Positions 52,322 through 59,074 of a DNA stretch of 64,000 nt are shown here, in pieces. Location: contig NZ_JADG01000018.1 of NCBI RefSeq assembly GCF_000518265.1, positions 1 through 64,000 on the forward strand, read 5' to 3'. A program made the position numbers and the translations under genes. Numbering within the stretch: position 1 is the stretch's first letter; every line of letters begins with the position of its first letter. The stretch is from Actinomadura oligospora ATCC 43269. GTDB taxonomy: Bacteria; Actinomycetota; Actinomycetes; Streptosporangiales; Streptosporangiaceae. The notes under the pieces were generated by a model. It did not search any database and was not told the DNA's origin. It saw only the letters and a program-made list of their open reading frames with translations.

Positions 52322-53113
52322 ATGCCCGAGAACAAGATCGACCCGATCCTGCTCAGCTTCGGCCAGGGAGTACGTCAGTTCCGCGTGGCGCGGAACTGCA
52401 ACCAGACGGAAGTAGCCAGGCGCACGAGCGTGTCGCGCAGTTACGTCGGGCTGGTGGAGACTGGGCGAACACGGTGCCGACGCGACTTCGCCACACGCCT
52501 CGATGGGGCGCTTGAAGCTCGAGGGGAGATTGTCCGGGCGTGGGACGAGCTCCTTCAGGAGTTCAAGGCTGCCCGCTACGCCGCGCACTTCGGCAGCTTC
52601 CCCCGGGCAGAGGGAACCGCGAGCATGCTCCGCACCTTCGAAGAGCGTCTCGTGTATGGCCTGTTCCAGACGGAGGCTTACGCTTCCGCGCTTCTCTCGG
52701 ACGAATCCAAGGTCCGGGCACGCATGAAGCGCCAGGAGCGTCTGGTCCGGGAACACCCTCCGGCCATCCATTCCGTGATGGACGAGAGCATCCTCTATCG
52801 GGAGGTGGGGAACTCAAAAACCATGCATGATCAGCTCGAATTCCTACACGCGCTGTCTCACCGGCCGAACATCACCATCCAGCTGCTTCCGGTGGTCTAC
52901 GTCCGCAACCTGTGGTCTTGCTTCGCCATCGCTACACAGCCCGATCAGAAGGAGTTAGGGTACACCGTGAAAGCTTACGGTGGTGAGACCTCATCCGACC
53001 CGAATGACCTCGCGATGCTCAATGAGACCTTCGCGTGCCTGCAGGCCGAGGCTCACAACGCCCGAGACACACGTTCTCTGATCAGAAGGGCCATTGACGA
53101 CCGATGGAACTGA
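52322..53113 (+). CDS. HTH regulator of the WhiJ/AbaA type (XRE + DUF5753)
   Basis: The 263-residue protein has an N-terminal XRE helix-turn-helix (about 10-65; RVARNCNQTEVARRTSVSRS) and a DUF5753 domain from about 85 (FEERLVYGLFQTEAYA, then VMDESILYREVG and ITIQLLPV). These regulators pair with a small DUF397 protein, which here starts inside its last codons (10-bp overlap). In Streptomyces, WhiJ-type pairs act on differentiation. Codon usage is less GC-biased than the core genes, as often for such accessory regulators. Confidence 0.9.
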   Translation: MPENKIDPILLSFGQGVRQFRVARNCNQTEVARRTSVSRSYVGLVETGRTRCRRDFATRLDGALEARGEIVRAWDELLQEFKAARYAAHFGSFPRAEGTASMLRTFEERLVYGLFQTEAYASALLSDESKVRARMKRQERLVREHPPAIHSVMDESILYREVGNSKTMHDQLEFLHALSHRPNITIQLLPVVYVRNLWSCFAIATQPDQKELGYTVKAYGGETSSDPNDLAMLNETFACLQAEAHNARDTRSLIRRAIDDRWN

Positions 53114-53361
53114 GTCAGACGGTGTGGCGCAAGGCTTCGCGCAGCAACGAGAGCGGCGACAACTGCGTCGAGGTTGGAGCCGTCCCGCGTTCCGCATGGC
53201 AAAAGGCTTCGCGCAGCGACGAAATCGGGGACAACTGCGTGGAGGTTGCGGACGCGCGTGGTCGGGTGGCGTTGCGGGACAGCAAGGATCCGGATGCTGG
53301 GGTGCTTGCGTTGAGTCGGGAAGGCTTCGGGGCCGTCCTCGCGGCCCTCAAGGCAAGCTAG
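53104..53361 (+). CDS. DUF397 protein with a duplicated N-terminal motif
   Basis: DUF397 proteins are usually about 60-70 residues and modulate the adjacent HTH regulator. This 85-residue protein carries the core motif twice: WRKASRSNESGDNCVEVG at about 8-25 and WQKASRSDEIGDNCVEVA at about 32-49. The duplication is visible in DNA as a 72-bp-spaced direct repeat (53131 and 53203). The second copy continues into the usual RVALRDSKDPDAGVL end. It overlaps the HTH gene by 10 bp. Confidence 0.92.
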   Translation: MELSQTVWRKASRSNESGDNCVEVGAVPRSAWQKASRSDEIGDNCVEVADARGRVALRDSKDPDAGVLALSREGFGAVLAALKAS

Positions 53362-53409
53362 CCGCCTAGCGCAGTCCTCGTATCCTCATGCACCGTCAGG
53401 GGCGGTCGG

Positions 53410-53805
53410 TCAACGTTCCTCGGCGAACGCCTCGATCAGCTGTCGGGCGGCATCAGCGACCTGCGCATCATCATCCCGGCTGAGGCGCCACACAATGAGC
53501 TGCCCGCAGCGCACCGCCTGATGAGCACGACGCTCCCATGGCCGGAAGCCGTCGTGACGCGACTTCCGGCCAGCCTCATAACTCAAGCACTTCACCGTCG
53601 TCCCGGCCGACACCACGATGCCCGTCGTCTGATGGGACGCGCTGGGCAGGACGCGGGAAGCGTGGTGCTGTGCGGCCCCGAACTGTGAGCGGGCCCCAGG
53701 CCATCCCGAACTCAGATGAGCGCACTCACCCGGGTACAGCCAGAGCCACAAACCGTCACCCGCCGTTGCTCGGCCAGTATTCCTCTCCCGCAGGGGCGAA
53801 CCCAC
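53410..53805 (-). CDS. Hypothetical protein, weakly supported
   Basis: The frame encodes up to 131 residues. It overlaps the 3' end of the secreted repeat-protein gene by 50 bp, so the true start is probably internal, for example a GTG giving VSAGTTVKCL. The C-terminal half (SRHDGFRPWERRAHQAVRCG and DAARQLIEAFAEER) looks protein-like, with third-position GC near 70 percent, lower than neighbours. I do not recognise it. It could be a decayed gene. Confidence 0.35.
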   Translation of the reverse strand: MGSPLRERNTGRATAGDGLWLWLYPGECAHLSSGWPGARSQFGAAQHHASRVLPSASHQTTGIVVSAGTTVKCLSYEAGRKSRHDGFRPWERRAHQAVRCGQLIVWRLSRDDDAQVADAARQLIEAFAEER

Positions 53806-53995
53806 CGGTGCTCGGGTAGAAGTCGTCCTTCGCCGGGACGAACCCGCCGGTGGTCGGCCGGTAATCCTCGCCCGCCAGGGTGATCCTGCTGCCGTGCGGC
53901 CCCTGCTCCTGTTGGGCTGAGGCGGGGGCGGCGGCCATCATGAGGCCGGCGGTAGCCGCCCCTGTGGCGATGATGACCTTGAGGTGCGTGCGCAT
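53756..53995 (-). CDS. Small secreted protein with three GGF repeats
   Basis: The 79-residue protein has a clear signal peptide (about 1-27, cleavage after APASA). The mature part of about 52 residues ends in three imperfect units of 13-14 residues: AGEDYRPTTGGFVP, AKDDFYPSTGGFAP and AGEEYWPSNGG. Each unit has an acidic pair, an aromatic residue, Pro, Thr/Ser and Gly-Gly. No cysteines are present. I do not recognise the family. A role as a secreted or wall-associated peptide is likely; processing is unknown. It is followed closely by the weak hypothetical frame. Confidence 0.7.
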   Translation of the reverse strand: MRTHLKVIIATGAATAGLMMAAAPASAQQEQGPHGSRITLAGEDYRPTTGGFVPAKDDFYPSTGGFAPAGEEYWPSNGG

Positions 53996-54257
53996 GCGTC
54001 TCCCTCTGCCGGATGCTGGACGAACGGCCGGAGATGGCCGTTCATCCCCAGCCTTGGAGGGGGGAAGTTGTCTGGCAATCCCCGACTCCCTACGCCAGAC
54101 AAAACGCGTACCGTCCGCCGACGGGTCACGCTGCGGACCGAGTGCCGCTGTGAGTCGGCCGCCGCCACGGGCGGGCCCGGGACCTGGTCTAGGAATCCAC
54201 CGGCGAGGGCTTGGCGAACGCGCGCGCCCGCAGCCGGGTCGGCGGGCCCCTCACCGT

Positions 54258-54770
54258 TCATGGATTCAGATCGCGCATTGTGCGGTCATAGTCTGAATGT
54301 GGCCCAAGCCCGACCGCAGCCCGGCGCTCGTCGAGACGCTCGGGATCCTCTATCGGTCGGGGCCGCAGCACTCCGTCCTGAGTCCAGTACTGGGTGCCAT
54401 AAACCTGTGGCCGGTCATCGGCCACGCGCACCCGGTCAACGAGATAGGCGAGATCAGACGGCTTCGCCTGGCCCGCCTCGACGGCCGCGCGCAACAGCGG
54501 CAGACAGCTGCGCTGGAACTCAACGTCGCGATCGGCGTGCTGCGCCAGCAGCCATGCGGCCTGAGCGGCCCGCTCACCCACCACGTCCGCACCGGGCCAA
54601 CCTTGCTCAGCGATGACGCCCTTCAAGAATGCCGTGTTGTCAGCGTCCACGGCCCGCCACTCGGCGATCGCCTCCGCAGACAGCGACTCCCCAGGCGCGA
54701 CGGCCGTCCGCACCGCCTGATCCCGCTCCACTCGGCGCAGCAACTCATCGCGAAGACCCGCATCGAACAC
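54258..54770 (-). CDS. DUF6624 family protein
   Basis: The 170-residue protein matches the DUF6624 pattern, with NTAFLKGVIAEQGWPGADVVG, AAWLLAQHADRDVEFQ, and DLAYLVDRVRVADDRPQVYGTQ followed by a Pro-rich end. These proteins are common in actinobacteria; function is unknown. It faces the ATP-grasp remnant and methyltransferase on the other strand. Start is ATG; no partner gene is evident. Confidence 0.82.
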   Translation of the reverse strand: MFDAGLRDELLRRVERDQAVRTAVAPGESLSAEAIAEWRAVDADNTAFLKGVIAEQGWPGADVVGERAAQAAWLLAQHADRDVEFQRSCLPLLRAAVEAGQAKPSDLAYLVDRVRVADDRPQVYGTQYWTQDGVLRPRPIEDPERLDERRAAVGLGPHSDYDRTMRDLNP

Positions 54771-54885
54771 GCTGCCCTCCCGCAGTCAGCGCCCCCTGGT
54801 CCAACTTCCCCCACCCACACCCCTCAACACCCAGCGGCGCTGATGTACAGCGGTTCCGCGCAGCCCAGGTCACCGCATCGAGTTC

Positions 54886-55092
54886 GTGGACACTTCCGTT
54901 CAGGAGTGTGTTGGTGGGCTGGGTGGGATCGGTCTGGTCTCCTGCGCGGCAGACTTCGCCATCGACCCGCGCGGCGAGTGGTTCTTTCTTGGTGACCTGA
55001 ACCCCAACGGCGAGTGGGGCTGGCTGGCCCATCACTGCGATCTGCCGATCGCGGCTTCCATCGCCGACGTACTCGAAGGAGTAGAGCGATGA
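54886..55092 (+). pseudogene. 3' remnant of an ATP-grasp peptide maturase gene
   Basis: Only the last 45-50 codons resemble an ATP-grasp enzyme: DFAIDPRGEWFFLGDLNPNG, then EWGWLAHHCDLPIAASIADVL. The NPNG(Q/E)W(G/A)W pattern is typical of ATP-grasp ligases that modify RiPP precursors (graspetide-type systems). The upstream 430 or so codons are absent. The frame is instead joined to sequence resembling the 3' flank of tRNA-Tyr. It overlaps the methyltransferase start (ATGA), the arrangement of intact maturase-methyltransferase operons. Confidence 0.7.
54890..54930 (+). repeat. Left copy of an imperfect direct repeat (att-like)
   Basis: ACTTCCGTTCAGGAGTGTG... is about 85 percent identical over 40 bp to 56272-56313, which is the 3' end and flank of the tRNA-Tyr gene. 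It marks the point where ATP-grasp homology stops. Confidence 0.6.
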
Positions 55093-56270
55093 CCCGATCC
55101 AGCATCGACGCGGACGCCGCTCGGAGAGCAGCCGCGCTGGCTGATCGGCTCGCGGGGGCTGGCGAGATCACCGACCCCGCATGGCGGCGGGCCTTCGCGC
55201 ACGTTCCACGACACGTGTTCGTTCCGCACTACGCCCGGTACGAGCACACCCCCGATGGCGTCCGATACACGCTGGTCAGCGGGGACGACCCCGACCAGCG
55301 CGAACGGTGGCTCGACGGGGTCTACTCCGACGAGACCCTGATCACCCAGGTCAGGGGCGTGCCTGTCGAGGTCGCACTCGCAGGTGGGAGTCGCGGTGGG
55401 GCGTGGACGAGTTCGTCCACCGCGCCTGGGCTCATGGCGCGACTGTTGGAAACCCTGGACATCGCCGACGGCATGACCGTGCTGGAGGTCGGGACGGGCA
55501 CCGGCTACAACGCCGCCCTCCTGAGCGAGCGTCTTGGCTCGGCCCATGTCACGTCGATCGACATCGACGGCGGGTTGGTGAGTGACGCACGGGGGCGACT
55601 CGCCGGGCTCGGATATCGGCCAACGTTGGCGACCGCGGACGGGCGCGACGGCTTCCCCGGCGCAGCACCCTACGACCGCGTGATCGGAACGTGCGCGTTC
55701 CCCAACATTCCGTCCAGCTGGATCGTCCAGTCCCGGCCCGGCGGGCTCATCCTCGCCAACGTCGCCGGGGGTCTTGGCGGAGCGATGGTCCTTGCCAAGG
55801 TCGGCCAGGATGGCACGGCGTCCGGCCGCTACCTGCCGAGGTGGGCGGGGTTCATGCCCGCACGGTCGTTGAAGCCCGCCGCCGATCCCCCCTACCCCGA
55901 GGCCGAGGACATGCGCGAAACGGAACTCTCCTCCGACGTTCTGGACGACCCCGCGTTCGCGTTCTTGGCGCAGCTGCAGCTCGGCGACGCTTCGCCGTAC
56001 TGGGCCACGCACGAGGACGGCTCCCAGCTCTACGGCCTGGCCGCGTCCGACGGATCCTGGGCCGAGCTCTACCCCGCCGATGACCAGGGCCGACACCATG
56101 TCGAGCAAGGTGGGCCACGTGCGCTCTGGGACCTGGTCGAGACGGCGTACACATCGTGGGAGGACTTCGGCTGTCCGGACTGGTCGAACTTCGGAATCAC
56201 AGCCAGCACGGCCGGGCAACGAGTGTGGCTGTCCACGGACGCTGGGATCTCGTGGCCCTCGCCCGAGTAG
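55089..56270 (+). CDS. Methyltransferase of ATP-grasp RiPP systems (PCMT-like)
   Basis: The 393-residue protein resembles protein-L-isoaspartate methyltransferases used by ATP-grasp peptide-maturase systems. It has ITDPAWRRAFAHVPRHVFVP, WLDGVYSDETLITQV, TSSSTAPGLMARLLETL, and the SAM motif VLEVGTGTGYNAALLSERLG (residues near 150). The C-terminal third is specific to this family (WAELYPADD region). In graspetide pathways these enzymes methylate Asp side chains, which can form aspartimide. It is coupled to a truncated maturase, so it probably no longer has its partner here, unless an intact maturase lies elsewhere. Confidence 0.82.
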   Translation: MTRSSIDADAARRAAALADRLAGAGEITDPAWRRAFAHVPRHVFVPHYARYEHTPDGVRYTLVSGDDPDQRERWLDGVYSDETLITQVRGVPVEVALAGGSRGGAWTSSSTAPGLMARLLETLDIADGMTVLEVGTGTGYNAALLSERLGSAHVTSIDIDGGLVSDARGRLAGLGYRPTLATADGRDGFPGAAPYDRVIGTCAFPNIPSSWIVQSRPGGLILANVAGGLGGAMVLAKVGQDGTASGRYLPRWAGFMPARSLKPAADPPYPEAEDMRETELSSDVLDDPAFAFLAQLQLGDASPYWATHEDGSQLYGLAASDGSWAELYPADDQGRHHVEQGGPRALWDLVETAYTSWEDFGCPDWSNFGITASTAGQRVWLSTDAGISWPSPE

Positions 56271-56271
56271 G

Positions 56272-56313
56272 AACTTCCTGTTCAGGTGTGCGTTTGTGGG
56301 GTGGGTGGGATTC
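56272..56313 (-). repeat. Right copy of the imperfect direct repeat, at the tRNA-Tyr 3' end
   Basis: AACTTCCTGTTCAGG-TGTG... covers the end of the tRNA-Tyr gene and 25 bp beyond it. It matches 54890-54930 with small gaps. The pair encloses the ATP-grasp remnant and methyltransferase. Confidence 0.6.
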
Positions 56314-56379
56314 GAACCCACTCAGCGCTGAGCACCTGCTTTACAGGCAGGCCCGACTCTCCTGCTTCGGCGCCACCCC
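56297..56379 (-). tRNA. tRNA-Tyr (GUA)
   Basis: The sequence folds as a class II tRNA. The acceptor is GGGGTGG/CCACCCC, the D stem CCGA/TCGG, and the anticodon stem CCTGC/GCAGG with loop CTGTAAA (anticodon GTA). The long variable arm contains TCAG/CTGA, and the T arm is GTGGG-TTCGAAT-CCCAC. Discriminator is A and CCA is not encoded. A long variable arm is normal for bacterial tRNA-Tyr. Confidence 0.9.
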
Positions 56380-56384
56380 TGGCG

Positions 56385-56458
56385 TGCCCTCGATGGGATT
56401 CGAACCCATACCATCCCGGCCCTCAACCGGACGCCTCTACCAATTGGACTACGAGGGC
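56385..56458 (-). tRNA. tRNA with anticodon GAG (Leu codon CUC) but class I structure
   Basis: The acceptor is GCCCTCG/CGAGGGC. The D region GTCCAATTGGTAGAGGC has only three good stem pairs. The anticodon stem TCCGG/CCGGG (first pair T-G) has loop TTGAGGG, so the anticodon is GAG. The variable loop is only 5 bases (ATGGT), and the T arm is ATGGG-TTCGAAT-CCCAT. Bacterial tRNA-Leu normally has a long variable arm, so the amino acid charged is uncertain. Discriminator is A; CCA is not encoded. Confidence 0.85.
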
Positions 56459-56462
56459 GTAG

Positions 56463-56536
56463 TGCGGCTCCGGGGATTCGAACCCCGATCCTCCGGCTCC
56501 TGAAGCCGACGTCTCTGCCTGTTGGACTAGAGCCGC
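56463..56536 (-). tRNA. tRNA with anticodon CAG (Leu codon CUG) but class I structure
   Basis: The acceptor is GCGGCTC/GAGCCGC, the D stem GTC/GAC with an 11-base loop, and the anticodon stem TCGGC/GCCGG (first pair T-G) with loop TTCAGGA, so the anticodon is CAG. The variable loop is 5 bases (AGGAT) and the T arm CGGGG-TTCGAAT-CCCCG. It shares the same odd D arm and short variable loop as the preceding tRNA. Discriminator is A; CCA is not encoded. Confidence 0.85.
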
Positions 56537-56770
56537 GCACGTTTGGTGGAATTTCGGCGTCACCGGGGCGCGGGCCGGAGTCAGGAAGTGGGATACCGGC
56601 CGGTGCGAGCGTGTGACGCCCTGGGCAGTCGATAAAGCTCAAGCATCAGCCGGTCCTCCCCTCAGAAGTTTCGTTGTCCGTTGCGGACGTGACCTACAGT
56701 GCCATCGCGCACCTTGGCGCGCAACGCATTAACGCCCCGCCGTGGAAGGGCGTTAACCGTGGGGTACCGG

Positions 56771-56887
56771 TCAGCAGCAGTACACGTTGTCGGCGGCGGC
56801 GGGGGCCGCGCTCACACCGGTGACCGCGGCCGTGAAGCCGACGCTCATCAGGACCGCCAGGAGGGCGGCGGTGATACGACGACGCAT
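56771..56887 (-). CDS. 38-residue secreted peptide ending YCC
   Basis: The ATG follows AGGGAG by 7 bases. The peptide is almost entirely a signal sequence, with Arg at 2-4, a hydrophobic core to about 25, and an APAAA cleavage site near 32. It would leave only DNVYCC. The gene is too short for ordinary gene finders, but ribosome-binding site, signal architecture and the clean stop argue that it is real. Function is unknown. The 234 bp between it and the tRNA genes contain nothing else I can identify. Confidence 0.5.
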   Translation of the reverse strand: MRRRITAALLAVLMSVGFTAAVTGVSAAPAAADNVYCC

Positions 56888-57042
56888 GGGGACTCCCTTG
56901 CCAGATCGGGCGCGTTGCCACACACGCTAAGCCAGGTATATGCCCTGATCAAGGGGGCAATTCCGGTGGCCACTCCCGGTGTTCGCCAGGTGTTTATGCG
57001 TGACGCATCCTGTGGAGAAGCAAGCGGAATCCGGCGGTTGTG

Positions 57043-58101
57043 TCAGAGGTCTAGGGTGAGGCGGCCTTTTGTGGCTCGGGAGACGCAGGTGAGCATGGTG
57101 TTGTCGCCGGGTGGGTCGGAGGGGGCTCGCTGGTCGACGTCGCCGGACAGGACTCGGACCTTGCATGTGCCGCAGAAGCCCTGGCGGCAGGAGTAGGCGA
57201 CGTCGGGGAGTTCTTCCTTGATGACGTCCAAGGCCGAGCGGGTCGGGGGGACGTTCAGGACGCGGCCCGAATGCGCGAGTTCGACTTCGAAGGCGCGGCC
57301 GTTGGTGATGGGGGCGGGGGCGAAGCGTTCGTAGTGGAGGGTCGCGTCGGACGGGAAGGCGGCGCGGATGGCGTCGATCATGGGGGCCGGGCCGCAGACG
57401 TGGACGGCGGTGCCGGGGGTGGCGTCGGCGAGGAGGTCCCCGGAGGACGGGATGCCGTCGGTGTCGTCCGTCCGGATGGTGATGCGGTCGGCCGGGAGTT
57501 CTGCCAGTTCGTCCAGGAAGGGGAGGGTTTCGCGGGTGCGGCCGGTGTAGATGAGGCGCCAGTCGGCTCCGGCCCTGTGGGCGGCCTGGACCATGGGGAG
57601 GACCGGGGTGACGCCGATGCCGCCCGCGATGAACAGGTAGCGGTCGCGGGGGATCAGGGGGAACGCGTTGCGCGGGCCCTGGATCCTGAGGACGTCGCCC
57701 TCGGTGATCTCGTCGTGGATCTCGACGGAGCCGCCTCCGCCGTCCGGGAGGCGGCGGACGGCGATGCGGTAGGCGCGGCGGTCGGACGGGTCGCCGCACA
57801 GGGAGTACTGGCGGCGGCGTCCGGACGGAAGGTACAGGTCGAGGTGGCAGCCGGGGTGCCAGGCGGGCAGGACGGCGCCGTCCGGGGCGGCGAGGGTGAG
57901 GGCGACGACGTCCTCGGCGACCTTCCGGACGGATCGGACGACCAGGGCCGTCGAGCGGTCGACCTCGCGGACCGGCGGCAGGACGGGCGGGCGCAGCGAA
58001 CGCACCCGCTGGATGCCGGTGAAGAAGGCGTTGAGCGCGACCCAGAACGGGTCGCGGGCGCGGCGTCCGTACAGGTCGGCGGGGTAGGGCATGCGGCTCA
58101 T
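57043..58101 (-). CDS. Phthalate dioxygenase reductase-type FMN/2Fe-2S oxidoreductase
   Basis: The 352-residue protein passes electrons from NAD(P)H through FMN to a plant-type [2Fe-2S] centre. It has RRQYSLCGDP (flavin binding), FIAGGIGVTPVLPMV (NAD binding), and a C-terminal ferredoxin domain with YSCRQGFCGTCKV plus a fourth Cys in MLTCVSRA. The ATG overlaps the stop of the upstream PF10118 gene, so the two work together; it probably reduces that diiron-like protein or a P450. Signal peptide and membrane segments are absent. Confidence 0.92.
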   Translation of the reverse strand: MSRMPYPADLYGRRARDPFWVALNAFFTGIQRVRSLRPPVLPPVREVDRSTALVVRSVRKVAEDVVALTLAAPDGAVLPAWHPGCHLDLYLPSGRRRQYSLCGDPSDRRAYRIAVRRLPDGGGGSVEIHDEITEGDVLRIQGPRNAFPLIPRDRYLFIAGGIGVTPVLPMVQAAHRAGADWRLIYTGRTRETLPFLDELAELPADRITIRTDDTDGIPSSGDLLADATPGTAVHVCGPAPMIDAIRAAFPSDATLHYERFAPAPITNGRAFEVELAHSGRVLNVPPTRSALDVIKEELPDVAYSCRQGFCGTCKVRVLSGDVDQRAPSDPPGDNTMLTCVSRATKGRLTLDL

Positions 58102-58976
58102 CGCAGGGCGGCCTGCGCGGCGGGGGACGAGGCGAGGTAGGCGATGGCCTGCTCGGTGGAGCCCTCGTTGAGCGGGCTGTAGCCGCGGCGCAGGTAGCGG
58201 CCCACGGACGCGCCGACCATGCGGCCGCTCGGGGTGAGCCCTGCGAGCCCGGTGCGGCGCATGTGCCGGACGCCGCCCTTGATCCGGCCCTGGACGATGG
58301 GGTCGGCGGCCATGAGGTAGCGGTGTCCGCGCTGCCAGAGCGAGGTCAGCATGGTGATCGACTCGGCCATCGCGCGCAGCCGGACGGAGTAGCGGCCGTC
58401 CAGGTGCATGAACAGCTCGTGCGCGACGTGCCGGTGTTCGACCTCCTCGGCGCCGTGCCAGCGCAGCAGGTCGAGCATCATCGGGTCGGCGCCCGCGCGG
58501 TCGAGTTCCTCGGCGTTCAGGATCCAGTCGCCGAGGACGCCGGTGAAGTGCTCGATCGCGGCGATGAGGGAGATCCGCTCGTTGAGCCAGGCGCGGCGGC
58601 GGTCGCCGGTGAGGCCGCGGTCGCCGAGCATGCTCTCGAAGAAGAAGTCGACCTGCCGGACGAACGGCCGCACGTCCAGGCCCTGCTCGACGAAGTGGTC
58701 GAGGACGGCCTCGTGGGACGCGGCGTGCATGGCCTCCTGGCCGATGAAGCCGAGGACGTCCTCGCGGAGCCGGTCGTCCCGGACGAGCGGGACGGCCTCC
58801 TTGAACACCCGGACGAACCACTCCTCGCCGGCCGGGAGCAGCATGTGCAGCACGTTGATCAGGTGGGTCGCGACGGGGTCGCCCGGGATCCAGTGCAGCG
58901 GCACCGTGGACCAGTCGAAGCGCACGTCGCGGGCCTGCAGGACGAGGTTGTCCGGCTCCCCGAGCTGGGCGGTCAT
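58098..58976 (-). CDS. PF10118-type metal-dependent hydrolase (diiron-like helical protein)
   Basis: The 292-residue protein matches the family annotated as metal-dependent hydrolase, with IGQEAMHAASHEAVLDHF (E-x2-H pattern), AAIEHFTGVLGDWIL, and WHGAEEVEHRHVAHELF (E-x2-E-H). The Glu and His residues suggest a dinuclear metal site in a four-helix fold, more like a ferritin-type oxygenase than a hydrolase. The coupling to the oxidoreductase supports an oxygenation reaction. A half-site of the TetR operator (TGTCCAGA) lies 40 bp upstream. Confidence 0.85.
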   Translation of the reverse strand: MTAQLGEPDNLVLQARDVRFDWSTVPLHWIPGDPVATHLINVLHMLLPAGEEWFVRVFKEAVPLVRDDRLREDVLGFIGQEAMHAASHEAVLDHFVEQGLDVRPFVRQVDFFFESMLGDRGLTGDRRRAWLNERISLIAAIEHFTGVLGDWILNAEELDRAGADPMMLDLLRWHGAEEVEHRHVAHELFMHLDGRYSVRLRAMAESITMLTSLWQRGHRYLMAADPIVQGRIKGGVRHMRRTGLAGLTPSGRMVGASVGRYLRRGYSPLNEGSTEQAIAYLASSPAAQAALR

Positions 58977-59004
58977 GGGCGGCTCCGGCGGGACGGCGGG
59001 TCTT

Positions 59005-59022
59005 ATTGACGAACTGTCCAGA
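59005..59022 (-). promoter_or_regulatory. Half-site of the TetR operator upstream of the PF10118 gene
   Basis: TCTGGACA reads perfectly on the minus strand (59015-59022), but the other half (59005-59012) is poor. It may still bind the CYP51-locus TetR weakly. Confidence 0.35.
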
Positions 59023-59074
59023 AAGGTACCCCGGGCGCTCGACCGGTGACAACGTATCGATCAGGTGAGGCACA

